From an uncultured Fidelibacterota bacterium (GTDB lineage Bacteria; Fidelibacterota; Marinisomatia; Marinisomatales; Marinisomataceae), in assembly GCA_902599655.1 (NCBI GenBank), contig CACKGC010000001.1, forward strand, positions 33,570-97,569: DNA of 64,000 nucleotides, given 5' to 3'. The notes beneath the pieces were generated by a model, which was given only the letters and a program-made list of their open reading frames with translations, was not told where the DNA came from and ran no database searches. Position 1 is the first letter of the stretch. Each line of letters starts with the position of its first letter. Position numbers and translations under genes: made by a program. Below, one piece after another: positions 16,858 to 26,243 of this stretch.

Positions 16858-17870
16858 TATTTTACCTCCCAGGTATCTCCAGCATTAAGTAAATCGTTAA
16901 CACTTTTTGGACCTTTAGTATTTTTCTCTGCTTGTTTCATTTGATCTACCATCATATCATCATAAGTTGGTCTCTCAACACAATATAATACTCCTAAAGG
17001 TTCTGGGAAAGTATCACTTGCAGTAAAATTAGAAAGCATATCTCCAATGAAAGCATCAGTTTCATCATGTACTAGAATATCTTCTATAGAATATTTATCT
17101 CCAATGGTAACAACTTTAGGCTTCGTACCATCAAGGTGAATACCCTTGTCATTTTCTTTACCAAAAATCATTGGTTCTCCATGTTCAACTTTAAGCACTC
17201 TATCAGATTTAGTTTCTTTATCAGTAAGTTCTGAAAAAGCGCCATCATTAAAAATGTTACAGTTTTGATAAATTTCAATAAAAGAAGTTCCGCGATGCTC
17301 ACTTGCTCTCTTTATCATGCTTTGTAAATGTTTTAAATCTCTATCAATGGTTTTAGCAACAAATGCACCTCTTGCACCCAAAGCTAACTTTGTTGGGTTA
17401 AACGGATAATCTAAAGACCCCATTGGAGTAGAATATGTAATTTTACCTTGCTCTGAGGTTGGGGAATATTGTCCTTTTGTTAATCCATAAATACGATTAT
17501 TAAAAAGCATAACATTTAAATCAACATTTCTTCTAAGAAGATGTATCATATGATTTCCACCAATCGAAAATCCATCACCATCACCTGTTACAAGCCAAAC
17601 AGACAAATCAGGGTTAGAAATTTTTAGTCCACTTGCAACTGTCGGAGCTCTTCCGTGAATAGTGTGAAAGCCATATGTGTTCATGTAATATGGAAACCTG
17701 CTTGAACAACCAATACCTGATATAAATACAACTTTCTCTTTTTCTGTAGTTATTTCAGGAAAAATTTTCTGAGTTTGAGCAAGAATTGCATAGTCTCCAC
17801 ATCCTGGACACCATCTAACTGCCTGATCTGATTCAAAATCGGCTTTCTTTAATATTGGTTTATCAACCAT
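16857..17870 (-). CDS. korB: 2-oxoglutarate:ferredoxin oxidoreductase, beta subunit
   Basis: KorB binds thiamine diphosphate and works with KorA to convert 2-oxoglutarate and CoA to succinyl-CoA with reduction of ferredoxin. 'CPGCGDYAIL' (C21, C24) near the N-terminus and 'GDGDGFSIGGNH' (the TPP/Mg motif, about residue 96) are visible. A further 'NNRIYGLTKGQYSPT' is the usual TPP-loop sequence. At 337 residues it is a standard two-subunit Kor/Por beta chain. It overlaps korA by eight bases and fumC by one. Substrate choice (2-oxoglutarate rather than pyruvate) is inferred from resemblance to KorB and the TCA gene next door. Confidence 0.9.
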   Translation of the reverse strand: MVDKPILKKADFESDQAVRWCPGCGDYAILAQTQKIFPEITTEKEKVVFISGIGCSSRFPYYMNTYGFHTIHGRAPTVASGLKISNPDLSVWLVTGDGDGFSIGGNHMIHLLRRNVDLNVMLFNNRIYGLTKGQYSPTSEQGKITYSTPMGSLDYPFNPTKLALGARGAFVAKTIDRDLKHLQSMIKRASEHRGTSFIEIYQNCNIFNDGAFSELTDKETKSDRVLKVEHGEPMIFGKENDKGIHLDGTKPKVVTIGDKYSIEDILVHDETDAFIGDMLSNFTASDTFPEPLGVLYCVERPTYDDMMVDQMKQAEKNTKGPKSVNDLLNAGDTWEVK

Positions 17871-19710
17871 TGATTAAATCCTTTACTTTTTCTTCAATTT
17901 TTGATGCTCCTAAAGGCTTTCCTTGAACTTCGTTTAAACCAATGGCATCAACTAAAAATTCTGCACGAATAATTTGCCTGAATTGTCCTGTATTAACTTC
18001 AGGAATTAAAATTTTCTTATATTTTTTTAATATTTCTCCAAGATCGTTTGGTAAAGGACAAATCCAATTAATAGAAACGTGACCGACTTTTAGATTTTCT
18101 GATAATAAAGATTCTGTAGCTGCTCTACATGCACCATGAGAACTTCCCCAACTTAAAATAAGCACATCTCCACTTTCCTCACCAAATATTTTTGTTTTGG
18201 GAAGTTCGTTGGCAATATTTGCTACTTTTTGAGCTCTAATCTCAACCATTTTTTGATGGTTATCAGAATCATAGTTTACATTTCCAGTTATATCTTGTTT
18301 TTCCAATCCACCAATTCTGTGCTCTAAACCTTTAGTGCCTGGAATAGCCCAATTTCTAGCTAAAGTTTTTTCATCTCTTTTATATGGAAGGAATTTTTCA
18401 TCTTCATTTTCTTTAGCAAACTCTACCTTAAATTCTTCTAATTTATTTGGATCAGGTATCAGCCATGGTTCAGAACCGTTAACTAAATACCCATCTGACA
18501 ATACCATTACAGGAGTCATATACTTGACAGCTAATCTACACGCTTCATAGGTCGCAAAGAAACAATCCCCCGGTGTAGTTGGCGCAATTACAGGTATAGG
18601 AGCTTCGCCATTTCTTCCATAAACAGCTTGAAACAGATCAGATTGTTCAGTTTTTGTTGGTAAACCTGTACTAGGACCACCCCTTTGAACGTTAATAACT
18701 ACTAATGGTAGTTCAGTCATTACTGCTAGACCTAAAAATTCTGATTTCAATGCAATACCTGGACCGGATGAAGCTGTTATCCCAAGAGCCCCACCGTAGG
18801 AGGCGCCTAGAGCAGCGCCAATTCCAGCAATTTCGTCTTCAGCTTGATAAGTTTTAATCCCAAACTGCTTCCAGTTTGAAAGGGTATGTAAAATATTACT
18901 TGCAGGAGTGATTGGATAGCCGGCAAATGTAATGCCTAGGTTACTTTTTTCAGCAGCAGTTAAAATACCGAGACACGAAGCAAGTGTTCCATTCATATTC
19001 CTGTATTTACCTTTTGGTAGCTTTGCTTTTTCAACTATATATCTTGTAGTGAATATTTCAGCAGTATCCCCATAATTATATCCTGCATTTAACGCTCTTA
19101 CGTTGGCTTCAATAATATCAGGCTTTGACTTAAATTTTTGATTTAACCAATCAATTGTAGGTTCAAGTGGTCTATCATACATCCAGAATAAAACTCCAAG
19201 AGCACATAAGTTTTTTGTTCGATCGACCATTTTTGATGGAATGTCTATTCCTTCGCAAGCATTAGTGACAAGCTTGCCCATTTCGATAAAATGAGTTGAA
19301 TAATAATCTACTAAAGATCCATCCTCTGTAGGATCATCTTCATAGCCAGCTAACGTTAAATTTTTCTTTGTAAAAGCATTTTTATTAATAATTAAAGTAC
19401 CACCGGGAACCAAATCTTTTAAATGTACTTTTAAGGCTGCTGGATTCATTGCAACTAAAACATCAGGCTTCTCTCCAGGGGTATGAATTTCCTGCGAGCT
19501 AAAATGAATTTGAAAAGAGCTAACACCTGCCAAAGAACCTGCTGGTGCGCGAATTTCTGCGGGGAAATCAGGAAGTGTACTTAGATCATTTCCAACCACA
19601 GCAGAAGTTTGAGTGAATCTACCACCACTTAACTGCATCCCATCGCCAGAGTCACCTGCAAATCTAATGGTAACATTGTCGATTGTTTTATTGCTTACAT
19701 TTTTAGCCAT
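17863..19710 (-). CDS. korA: 2-oxoglutarate:ferredoxin oxidoreductase, fused gamma-alpha subunit
   Basis: This KorA has the fused form: an N-terminal gamma domain ('IRFAGDSGDGMQLSGGRF' near residues 13-30) followed by the alpha pyrimidine-binding domain ('GITFAGYPITPASNILH', about 260) and a C-terminal transketolase-like domain. 'AEDEIAGIGAALGASYGGA' holds the glutamate that activates TPP. The length of 615 residues is typical. I start at the ATG at 19710, because GGAGA lies five bases before it; a TTG four codons upstream lies within the ribosome site and is rejected. The enzyme replaces the NAD-linked 2-oxoglutarate dehydrogenase in many anaerobes, microaerophiles and FCB bacteria. It is divergent from the SUF operon. 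Confidence 0.9.
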   Translation of the reverse strand: MAKNVSNKTIDNVTIRFAGDSGDGMQLSGGRFTQTSAVVGNDLSTLPDFPAEIRAPAGSLAGVSSFQIHFSSQEIHTPGEKPDVLVAMNPAALKVHLKDLVPGGTLIINKNAFTKKNLTLAGYEDDPTEDGSLVDYYSTHFIEMGKLVTNACEGIDIPSKMVDRTKNLCALGVLFWMYDRPLEPTIDWLNQKFKSKPDIIEANVRALNAGYNYGDTAEIFTTRYIVEKAKLPKGKYRNMNGTLASCLGILTAAEKSNLGITFAGYPITPASNILHTLSNWKQFGIKTYQAEDEIAGIGAALGASYGGALGITASSGPGIALKSEFLGLAVMTELPLVVINVQRGGPSTGLPTKTEQSDLFQAVYGRNGEAPIPVIAPTTPGDCFFATYEACRLAVKYMTPVMVLSDGYLVNGSEPWLIPDPNKLEEFKVEFAKENEDEKFLPYKRDEKTLARNWAIPGTKGLEHRIGGLEKQDITGNVNYDSDNHQKMVEIRAQKVANIANELPKTKIFGEESGDVLILSWGSSHGACRAATESLLSENLKVGHVSINWICPLPNDLGEILKKYKKILIPEVNTGQFRQIIRAEFLVDAIGLNEVQGKPLGASKIEEKVKDLING

Positions 19711-19715
19711 TTTTT

Positions 19716-19720
19716 TCTCC
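19716..19720 (-). promoter_or_regulatory. Ribosome binding site that fixes the korA start
   Basis: GGAGA on the minus strand, five bases before the ATG at 19710. It overlaps an in-frame TTG at 19722 that would otherwise add four codons. Confidence 0.75.
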
Positions 19721-19831
19721 AAATGAGAAACAATTTACATTACGGAATTTAACATAGCAATTAGTATGAAAATTAAAATTTTCTAAAACTATAGGACATA
19801 AATCATATGGTAATTAAATTCCTTCCCTTAT

Positions 19832-20146
19832 ATGAAAAATGTTAAAAATAATGTGATTGAAGTACTCAAGCAATGTAACGATCCAGAGCTTCCAATTGAC
19901 CTTTGGAATCTTGGGTTAATTTATGACTTGAAAATTAATGAAGAGGGTGAAAAATTCTCGGTGGACATTATTATGTCTCTTACTACTCCTGGGTGCACAA
20001 TGGGTCAATATATGATTGATGATATTAAAAATAAAATGACATCTATTGATTCCATTTCAAGAGTTGATGTGGAACTTACATTTGATCCGCCATGGAGCCC
20101 AGAAATGATGACAGAGGAAGGTAAAGTAAAATTAGGATTACAATGA
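19832..20146 (+). CDS. DUF59/MIP18-type Fe-S assembly protein (first copy)
   Basis: This 104-residue protein is a plain DUF59 (MIP18) domain. 'CNDPELPIDLWNLGLIYDL' is the N-terminal family motif and 'LTTPGCTMGQYM' carries the conserved cysteine. DUF59 proteins (SufT and relatives) help mature Fe-S proteins. It opens the SUF cluster and overlaps the next gene by four bases, so it is clearly part of the operon. A second, longer DUF59 protein lies at 24274. No ribosome site is obvious at the ATG. The 121 bases shared with korA, which diverges, should hold the operon promoter, but I could not identify a convincing one. Confidence 0.88.
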   Translation: MKNVKNNVIEVLKQCNDPELPIDLWNLGLIYDLKINEEGEKFSVDIIMSLTTPGCTMGQYMIDDIKNKMTSIDSISRVDVELTFDPPWSPEMMTEEGKVKLGLQ

Positions 20147-20490
20147 ATGAAGAACTTAAAAATCAAAAAATTAGTATTACTGAAAAAGCTGCTTCTAGAT
20201 TAAAAAATATAATCGAGAATGAAGAAACTGATACAAAAGGTATCAGAGTAACAATCGACACTGGTGGCTGCTCTGGTATGTCTTATAAAATAACATTTGA
20301 AAGTGAAAAACAAGAATTTGATAAAGTCTTTGATAGCCACGGAATTTCAATATTTTGTGATGTTAAAAGTTGGATATATGTCAGAGGTTGTGAAATAGAC
20401 TTTTCAACAGATTTACTTAACGGAGGATTTAAGGTTAATAATCCAAATGCTACAAGAACATGTGGTTGCGGTATTAGCTTTTCAGCATAA
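20143..20490 (+). CDS. sufA: A-type Fe-S carrier protein (HesB/IscA/SufA family)
   Basis: This 115-residue A-type carrier receives Fe-S clusters from SufBCD and passes them to target proteins. The three conserved cysteines are present: C43 in 'GGCSGMSY', and C107 and C109 in the C-terminal 'CGCGISF'. '[11 protein letters not shown]' and '[13 protein letters not shown]' match the HesB signature region. It overlaps the DUF59 gene by four bases and ends two bases before sufB. SufA, IscA and ErpA cannot be separated by eye; the SUF context favours SufA. Confidence 0.9.
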   Translation: MNEELKNQKISITEKAASRLKNIIENEETDTKGIRVTIDTGGCSGMSYKITFESEKQEFDKVFDSHGISIFCDVKSWIYVRGCEIDFSTDLLNGGFKVNNPNATRTCGCGISFSA

Positions 20491-20492
20491 TT

Positions 20493-21938
20493 ATGGTAGA
20501 TAAAAATCAACAGGTAATAGACAAAACGCTCGATCAAGAATACAAATATGGATTTACAACAGATGTAGATCAAACAAAATTTGAACCAGGTTTAGATGAA
20601 GAGGTTATAGCTAAACTTTCTAAAATTAAAAATGAACCTGAATGGCTGCTCGAATGGAGACTGAAAGCATTTAAGAATTGGAAAAAAATGTCTGAACCAA
20701 CTTGGGCAAAAATTGATTATGAACCAATCGACTATCAAGCACTAAGCTATTATGCTGCTCCTAAACAAAAAAAGAATGACAGTTTGGATGATGTTGATCC
20801 TGAAATTTTAGAAACATACAATAAGTTAGGTATTTCACTTGATGAGCAAAAAAGATTAGAAGGCGTTGCTGTCGACGCTGTCTTTGATAGTGTATCCATT
20901 GCAACTACCTTTAAAGATGAGCTTGCAAAACATGGTGTAATATTTTGCTCTTTTTCGGAAGCAGTTCAAGATCATCCTGAATTGATAAAAAAATATTTGG
21001 GCTCAGTTATACCTGCAACTGATAATTATTTTGCTGCTTTGAATTCTGCTGTTTTTAGTGATGGTTCATTTGTTTATATCCCAAAAGGTGTTCGTTGTCC
21101 AATGGAACTATCAACTTATTTTAGAATTAATGCTACAAATACCGGTCAATTTGAGCGAACTCTCATTATTGCTGATGAAGGTAGTTATGTAAGCTATTTA
21201 GAAGGATGTACAGCACCAATGAGAGATGAAAATCAATTACATGCTGCATGCGTGGAACTTGTTGCACACAAAGATGCTACTATTAAGTATTCCACTATTC
21301 AGAACTGGTTTTCTGGTGATAAAGAAGGTAAAGGTGGAATCTATAATTTTGTTACTAAAAGAGGAAATTGTCTTGGAGATAATTCCAAAATTTCATGGAC
21401 ACAAGTTGAAACTGGTTCTGCAATTACATGGAAATATCCAAGTGTAATCATGCAAGGTGACAATAGTGTCGGTGAATTCTATTCAGTAGCTGTGACAAAA
21501 AATAAACAGCAAGCTGATACTGGTACCAAAATGATTCATATTGGTAAAAATACAAAAAGCACCATTATAACTAAGGGTATATCAGCTGGTGAAGGTCAAA
21601 ATACTTATCGCGGCGGGGTTAAAATTTTAAAAAATGCAGAAAATGCTCAAAATTTCTCGCAATGCGATTCTATTTTGATTGGAGACAAGTGCGGGGCCCA
21701 TACTTTTCCGTACATTGATGTGAAAAATCCATCTGCAAAAATGGAGCATGAAGCTACCACTTCTAGTATTGGTGAAGATCAACTTTTCTATTGCAATCAA
21801 AGAGGTATAAAGCTTGATGATGCTGTTTCAATGATTGTTAATGGATTTTGCAAAGAAGTTTTTGAAGAATTACCCATGGAATTTGCTGTTGAAGCAAAAC
21901 AATTAATTGAAGTAACCCTTGAAAATAGTGTAGGATAA
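20493..21938 (+). CDS. sufB: Fe-S cluster assembly scaffold SufB
   Basis: SufB is the main scaffold subunit of the SufBCD complex, on which Fe-S clusters are built in the cytoplasm. The 481-residue protein has the family hallmarks '[19 protein letters not shown]', '[19 protein letters not shown]' and the C-terminal '[24 protein letters not shown]'. The cysteine in '[20 protein letters not shown]' lies in the region where clusters form. It starts two bases after the A-type carrier and is followed four bases later by sufC. Confidence 0.96.
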   Translation: MVDKNQQVIDKTLDQEYKYGFTTDVDQTKFEPGLDEEVIAKLSKIKNEPEWLLEWRLKAFKNWKKMSEPTWAKIDYEPIDYQALSYYAAPKQKKNDSLDDVDPEILETYNKLGISLDEQKRLEGVAVDAVFDSVSIATTFKDELAKHGVIFCSFSEAVQDHPELIKKYLGSVIPATDNYFAALNSAVFSDGSFVYIPKGVRCPMELSTYFRINATNTGQFERTLIIADEGSYVSYLEGCTAPMRDENQLHAACVELVAHKDATIKYSTIQNWFSGDKEGKGGIYNFVTKRGNCLGDNSKISWTQVETGSAITWKYPSVIMQGDNSVGEFYSVAVTKNKQQADTGTKMIHIGKNTKSTIITKGISAGEGQNTYRGGVKILKNAENAQNFSQCDSILIGDKCGAHTFPYIDVKNPSAKMEHEATTSSIGEDQLFYCNQRGIKLDDAVSMIVNGFCKEVFEELPMEFAVEAKQLIEVTLENSVG

Positions 21939-21942
21939 TAAA

Positions 21943-22683
21943 ATGATTAAAATTAAGAATTTAGAAGCATCGATTGATGATAAAACAATATTAAAAGGTA
22001 TTGATTTAGAAATACCAGCTGGAGAAGTCCATGTAATTATGGGTAGAAATGGTTCTGGAAAGAGCACATTAGCCAATGTAATTGCTGGTAACGAAGCTTA
22101 TGAAGTCGATGGCGGCAGTATTGCTATGAATGATACTGATATTACTGAGATGAGTATAGAAAATCGAGCTTTAGAGGGCATATTTTTATGTTTTCAATAT
22201 CCTGTTGCTATTCCAGGTGTAGGTATGGCCTACTTCTTGAGATCAGCATTAAATGCTCATAGAAAACATCAGGGTAAAGATGAGATGGATGCATTAGAGT
22301 TTTTGAATAATGCCAAAGCAATATTATCTGAACTTGGACTAGATGATTCTTTTTTAAAGAGATCCATTAATGATGGTTTTTCTGGAGGAGAAAAAAAGAA
22401 AAGTGAAATCCTTCAACTCCTAACCATTAATCCTAAATTAGCAGTTTTAGATGAAACTGACTCAGGTTTAGATGTTGATGCATTAAGAACAGTTGCAAAA
22501 GGTGTTAATAAGTTTAAAAATGAAAATAATTCTGTATTAATTATTACTCACTATCAGCGTCTACTAAACTATATTAAACCTGATGTTGTTCATTTAATGA
22601 TTGATGGAAAAATTGTTGAATCTGGAGATATGTCCCTTGTAGAAAGAGTAGAAAAAGATGGATATTCTTGGCTAGAAAAATAA
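21943..22683 (+). CDS. sufC: Fe-S assembly ATPase SufC
   Basis: SufC is the ABC-type ATPase of SufBCD; its ATP-driven dimerisation reshapes SufB/SufD so that a cluster can form. Walker A is GRNGSGKST at residues 34-42, the ABC signature is the SufC-type 'FSGGEKKKSEI' (about 147-157), and Walker B with its glutamate is 'LAVLDETDSGLD'. The 246-residue length is standard. One base separates it from sufD. Confidence 0.96.
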   Translation: MIKIKNLEASIDDKTILKGIDLEIPAGEVHVIMGRNGSGKSTLANVIAGNEAYEVDGGSIAMNDTDITEMSIENRALEGIFLCFQYPVAIPGVGMAYFLRSALNAHRKHQGKDEMDALEFLNNAKAILSELGLDDSFLKRSINDGFSGGEKKKSEILQLLTINPKLAVLDETDSGLDVDALRTVAKGVNKFKNENNSVLIITHYQRLLNYIKPDVVHLMIDGKIVESGDMSLVERVEKDGYSWLEK

Positions 22684-22684
22684 A

Positions 22685-23866
22685 ATGATCGATTCAATCA
22701 AAAAAAGTAGTTTAGAATTTTTCAATACCAATGGTCTGCCAAGCAAGAAGCTTGAAAATTGGAAATTTACCTCATCAAAAAATTTCAAAAATTTTAATAA
22801 ATCATTATCGTCAGATGAAGTAAAAAAAATTGAATCGGACGAACTGTCAATTGTATTCATCAACGGAGTACTTGATAAAGATTCGTTAGAAAATTTTAAA
22901 TTTGCTGACTTAATTGAAGTTAAAAATTTAAATGAGCTTACTAAAAAAGAACTGTTGTATTGCTCAGAAAGTTTTTTGAACGAATCAATGTTTAATCTTG
23001 GAGTATCTGAATTTGAAAATGGAAGTTACATTTCATTCAAAGAAAATTCAGTTATTGAAGAAGTTATTAATATTAAAAATTATTTTTTTGAAAATGGTCA
23101 AAATGAAAGGATGTCTTCTTTCAATATTTTTCATATTAACGAAGGTTCAGAAATTTCAATCATTGAAGAAGATATAAAAGAAAACTTTTCTATATTCAAT
23201 TTGAAGCTGAACAAATTTATTTGCGAAAATTCTTCAATCTTCAAACATGGAAAATCATATAATGATGATTCGCAAACACATTCATTATCATATAATTATT
23301 ATGAAATCGAACAAGATGTTGCATTAAGTGTTGATTCTATGGTCAAAAGCTCTTTTTTTAATAAAGAGTTTATTGAGGTTGATCTTAATAAAGTTGGAAG
23401 TGATGCTAAAATCAATATTTTAAATCTTGGTAAAGAAGAGCAGCATATCGATAATAATATCTTAATCAATCACAAAGCTGAACATTGTACAAGCTTTCAA
23501 CATGTGAGAAATGTCTTAGATAATAAGTCTACAGCAGTATTTAATGGAAAAGTTATTGTTGCAGAAGGAGCGCAGCAAACTGATTCAAATCAATCAAACA
23601 AGAATCTCCTTCTTTCGCTTGAATCAAATGCATTTTCAAATCCTCAACTAGAAATCTATGCTGATGACGTCTCATGTGGACATGGATCAACAACAGGTGC
23701 TTTGGATGAAAATAGTATTTTTTACTTACGCGCCAGAGGTATTGACTATTCAAGTGCCCAAAAAATATTAATTAAAGCTTTTGCAAAAGAAGTTATTGAC
23801 GACTTTTCTCTTTCATCGCTCCAAGATATATCCGAAATTGCTTTGGATAGCTGGATTGATGGATAA
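22685..23866 (+). CDS. sufD: Fe-S assembly protein SufD
   Basis: SufD pairs with SufB on the SufC dimer and is needed for iron entry. The C-terminal half matches the SufB/SufD fold, with 'GKVIVAEGAQQTDSNQSNKNLLLS', 'ISCGHG'-type sequence 'DDVSCGHGSTTGALDENSIFYLRARGI' split over residues about 323-350, and the ending 'ALDSWIDG'. The N-terminal half is more divergent and AT-driven (many K, N, F and I). The 393-residue length is normal. The next gene, sufE, begins inside its last codons. Confidence 0.92.
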   Translation: MIDSIKKSSLEFFNTNGLPSKKLENWKFTSSKNFKNFNKSLSSDEVKKIESDELSIVFINGVLDKDSLENFKFADLIEVKNLNELTKKELLYCSESFLNESMFNLGVSEFENGSYISFKENSVIEEVINIKNYFFENGQNERMSSFNIFHINEGSEISIIEEDIKENFSIFNLKLNKFICENSSIFKHGKSYNDDSQTHSLSYNYYEIEQDVALSVDSMVKSSFFNKEFIEVDLNKVGSDAKINILNLGKEEQHIDNNILINHKAEHCTSFQHVRNVLDNKSTAVFNGKVIVAEGAQQTDSNQSNKNLLLSLESNAFSNPQLEIYADDVSCGHGSTTGALDENSIFYLRARGIDYSSAQKILIKAFAKEVIDDFSLSSLQDISEIALDSWIDG

Positions 23867-24284
23867 TATAAAAAATAATCTCGCAAATATTCGTGATGGC
23901 TTTTCTATTTTAGATGGACAAGATAAGTTGGTGTATTTGATTGATTTAGGCAAAAAGCTTGATCACATCAACGAGTCTGATCGAACTGAAAATAGAAAAA
24001 TTCATGCTTGCACCTCGCAAACCTGGTTAAAACTTGGTTATGACAATGATCTTGTAACAATAAAAGCTTTTTCTGAAAGTACAATTGTTAATGGTTTGCT
24101 TCGAATTCTTCAAATTGGTTTTAATAATTCAGAAAAAAAGAGTATAATTAATTTTATAGATAGTTTTGATGATTGTAGCAGTCTATTTGAGTGGCTAAAT
24201 CTTGGTACCGCAATATCTAGTCAAAGACAAAATGGACTTCTAGGGTCACTTGATTATATTAAAAAGGAATTAAATGATGCATAA
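23859..24284 (+). CDS. sufE: Cysteine desulfuration protein SufE
   Basis: SufE accepts persulfide sulfur from SufS and hands it to SufB. The 141-residue product, read from the ATG at 23859, has the acceptor cysteine C51 in 'IHACTSQTWL', the same position as in E. coli SufE. I prefer this start, although the frame is open 26 codons further, because the upstream residues are unlike SufE and would overlap sufD by 86 bases. The chosen start overlaps sufD by eight bases, a usual coupled arrangement. It overlaps the next gene by 11 bases. Confidence 0.92.
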   Translation: MDNIKNNLANIRDGFSILDGQDKLVYLIDLGKKLDHINESDRTENRKIHACTSQTWLKLGYDNDLVTIKAFSESTIVNGLLRILQIGFNNSEKKSIINFIDSFDDCSSLFEWLNLGTAISSQRQNGLLGSLDYIKKELNDA

Positions 24285-24798
24285 AGAGTTTACAATATTA
24301 GAAGACATAGTAGTTCACAGTGTTCCTGATGGAATTAGAACAACATTAGAAAAAGGTAAATCAGGTATTATTTCACAATCTTTAGGAGACAATTATACTA
24401 TAGTCGTTGAGGGAAACATGTACCAATTAAGTGGTATAGATGGTGAAAAAATTGGCGAAGAAAAACGTGAATTAAGTTCTAACAATTTTGCAAATGAAGA
24501 AGAAGTATGGAATGTTTTACATACATGCTATGATCCTGAGATTCCAGTTAATATTGTTGATCTTGGACTAGTTTATAATTGTGAGATTAAAGAAGAAGAA
24601 GGCGGGGTTAATATCCTAATTCAAATGACACTGACTGCTCCAGGTTGTGGAATGGGTCCTGTAATCGCAGATGAAGTGAAGCAAAAATTGTTATCACTTA
24701 GTGGTGCCAAAGCAGTTGAAGTTGAACTCGTATGGGAACCGCAGTGGAATCAAGATATGATGAGCGATGCAGCAAAATTACAATTAGGGCTTTATTAA
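24274..24798 (+). CDS. sufT: SufT-type DUF59 protein with N-terminal extension (second copy)
   Basis: This 174-residue protein has a C-terminal DUF59 domain (about residues 78-174) with 'CYDPEIPVNIVDLGLVYNC' and 'LTAPGCGMGPVI', and an N-terminal extension of about 80 residues. It thus matches the long SufT form found in SUF operons ('putative Fe-S assembly SUF system protein SufT'). The extension looks like a small beta domain ('GIRTTLEKGKSGIISQSLGDNYTIVVEGNMYQLSG'). It lies between sufE and sufS and ends six bases before sufS. Why the operon needs this protein as well as the short DUF59 protein at its head is not clear. Confidence 0.9.
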   Translation: MMHKEFTILEDIVVHSVPDGIRTTLEKGKSGIISQSLGDNYTIVVEGNMYQLSGIDGEKIGEEKRELSSNNFANEEEVWNVLHTCYDPEIPVNIVDLGLVYNCEIKEEEGGVNILIQMTLTAPGCGMGPVIADEVKQKLLSLSGAKAVEVELVWEPQWNQDMMSDAAKLQLGLY

Positions 24799-24804
24799 AC
24801 AATT

Positions 24805-25998
24805 ATGTTAGATATCAGAAAAGACTTTCCAAATCTTGGGGAAAAAAATCGAGGAAAAACTTTAGTTTATCTTGATAGCGCAGCTACGAGTTTAACCCCA
24901 AAGCAAGTAATTAATTCTGAATCAGAATATTATGAAAAATTTGGAGGAAGCATTCATAGAAGTGTGTATGAATTAGGCGAAAGAGCCACTAATGCTTTCG
25001 AAAATAGTCGAAAAAGAATAGCTGATTTTATTGGAGCATCAAAAAATTCAATTGTTTTTACAAAGAGTGCTACCGAAAGCATCAATCTTGTTGCTGAATC
25101 ATGGGGATATGATAATTTAAAATCAGGGGATGTAGTTTTACTTACTGATATGGAGCATCATTCAAACATTATTCCATGGCAAGTAATTTGTAAAAAGACT
25201 GGTGCGAAAATCAAATATCTTAAATCCACAGAACAAGGAACTATCAATTTAAATGACTTAAGAAGTGCTTTAGATAATAGTGTCAAAATTGTAAGTATAA
25301 CTCATGCATCGAATGTTTTTGGTACAATAAATCCAATTAAAGAGATTATTGATATTGTTAAAAAAAATGGTTCAAAGATCATGATTGATGGGTGTCAGAG
25401 CATTCCTCATATGAAAGTGGATGTTGTGGATTTAGATTGTGATTTTTACGCTTTTTCTGGACATAAAATGTTTGGGCCTACTGGAGTTGGTGTTTTGTAT
25501 AGCAAAGAAGAAATCTTAGAAAAAATGCGTCCATATCAAACCGGTGGAGGTATTATTGAAACTGTAACCATGACTGATTCTACTTGGACAAGTATTCCAC
25601 ATAGATTTGAACCTGGTTCTCCTATGGCAGCTCAAGCAATTGCACTCGCCGAAGCAGTAAATTATTTAGAATCATGCTTAGAAAAATATGATAATTCATT
25701 AAATGAGTATTCTATGGAAAAAATGAAATCAATTAATGGAATATCTATTTATGGAAATGCACCTGAAAGAACGCCAATTATAAGTTTCAATATTGAAGGC
25801 ATTCATTCTCTAGATTTAGCACACTTCTTAGATTACGAAGGAATTACCATTCGATCTGGTCACCATTGCTGTCAACCATTAATGCAAGCACTAGATATCA
25901 CAGCATGTGCACGAGTTAGTTTTTATTTTTATAATAGTGTTGAAGAGGTTGATTTTCTGGTAGACAAAATAAATAAAGCAGTACAGGTTATTAAATAA
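24805..25998 (+). CDS. sufS: Cysteine desulfurase SufS
   Basis: SufS is the PLP enzyme that takes sulfur from cysteine for cluster building. K221 in 'SGHKMFGPTGVGVLY' is the PLP-binding lysine and C355 in 'RSGHHCCQPLM' is the persulfide cysteine of group II desulfurases. The second cysteine directly after it (C356) replaces the usual alanine. The start 'MLDIRKDFPNL' and the 397-residue length are typical. Its stop overlaps the start of the DUF2480 gene by one base. Confidence 0.95.
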   Translation: MLDIRKDFPNLGEKNRGKTLVYLDSAATSLTPKQVINSESEYYEKFGGSIHRSVYELGERATNAFENSRKRIADFIGASKNSIVFTKSATESINLVAESWGYDNLKSGDVVLLTDMEHHSNIIPWQVICKKTGAKIKYLKSTEQGTINLNDLRSALDNSVKIVSITHASNVFGTINPIKEIIDIVKKNGSKIMIDGCQSIPHMKVDVVDLDCDFYAFSGHKMFGPTGVGVLYSKEEILEKMRPYQTGGGIIETVTMTDSTWTSIPHRFEPGSPMAAQAIALAEAVNYLESCLEKYDNSLNEYSMEKMKSINGISIYGNAPERTPIISFNIEGIHSLDLAHFLDYEGITIRSGHHCCQPLMQALDITACARVSFYFYNSVEEVDFLVDKINKAVQVIK

Positions 25999-26243
25999 TG
26001 CAAAATATTAATCTAGATGACTTTTTAACCGAAGGTATTATTAAAGAAAAAGATTTTAGAGAAAAAGTATCCCTGATAAACTGGGAAAAGTATCAAGATC
26101 AAAAAGTTATTATCAAAGGGTGTTCAAAAGCAGCAGTTCCTACATGGGCATATTTGATTATTACGGCTAATTTAACTAAATATGCTAAACGTATTTATTT
26201 TGGTGAGCCATGCTCGGCAATTGATATTTTTAAAAACTCTTAA
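25998..26243 (+). CDS. Short DUF2480-like protein
   Basis: This 81-residue protein matches the core of DUF2480 from Bacteroidota: 'LTEGIIKEKDFREKV', then 'VIIKGCSKAAVPTWAYLII' and 'YAKRIYFGEPCSAIDIF'. Known members are about twice as long, so this is a short form missing the N-terminal strand region and the C-terminal tail. It keeps two cysteines (in 'KGCSK' and 'EPCSA'). It is coupled to sufS by a TAATG overlap, which links the family to Fe-S or sulfur metabolism. It converges on the ETF oxidoreductase gene with a four-base overlap. Confidence 0.75.
   Translation: MQNINLDDFLTEGIIKEKDFREKVSLINWEKYQDQKVIIKGCSKAAVPTWAYLIITANLTKYAKRIYFGEPCSAIDIFKNS

Noticed and set aside
19743-19822. GGAATTTA / TAAATTCC inverted repeat between korA and the SUF operon
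   Set aside because: The arms are only 8 bases, AT-rich and about 65 bases apart, which is expected by chance; it is not an IscR or Fur site.
23781-23858. 26-codon extension of SufE
   Set aside because: It lies within sufD in another frame, and the shorter start places the active Cys at position 51 as in known SufE.
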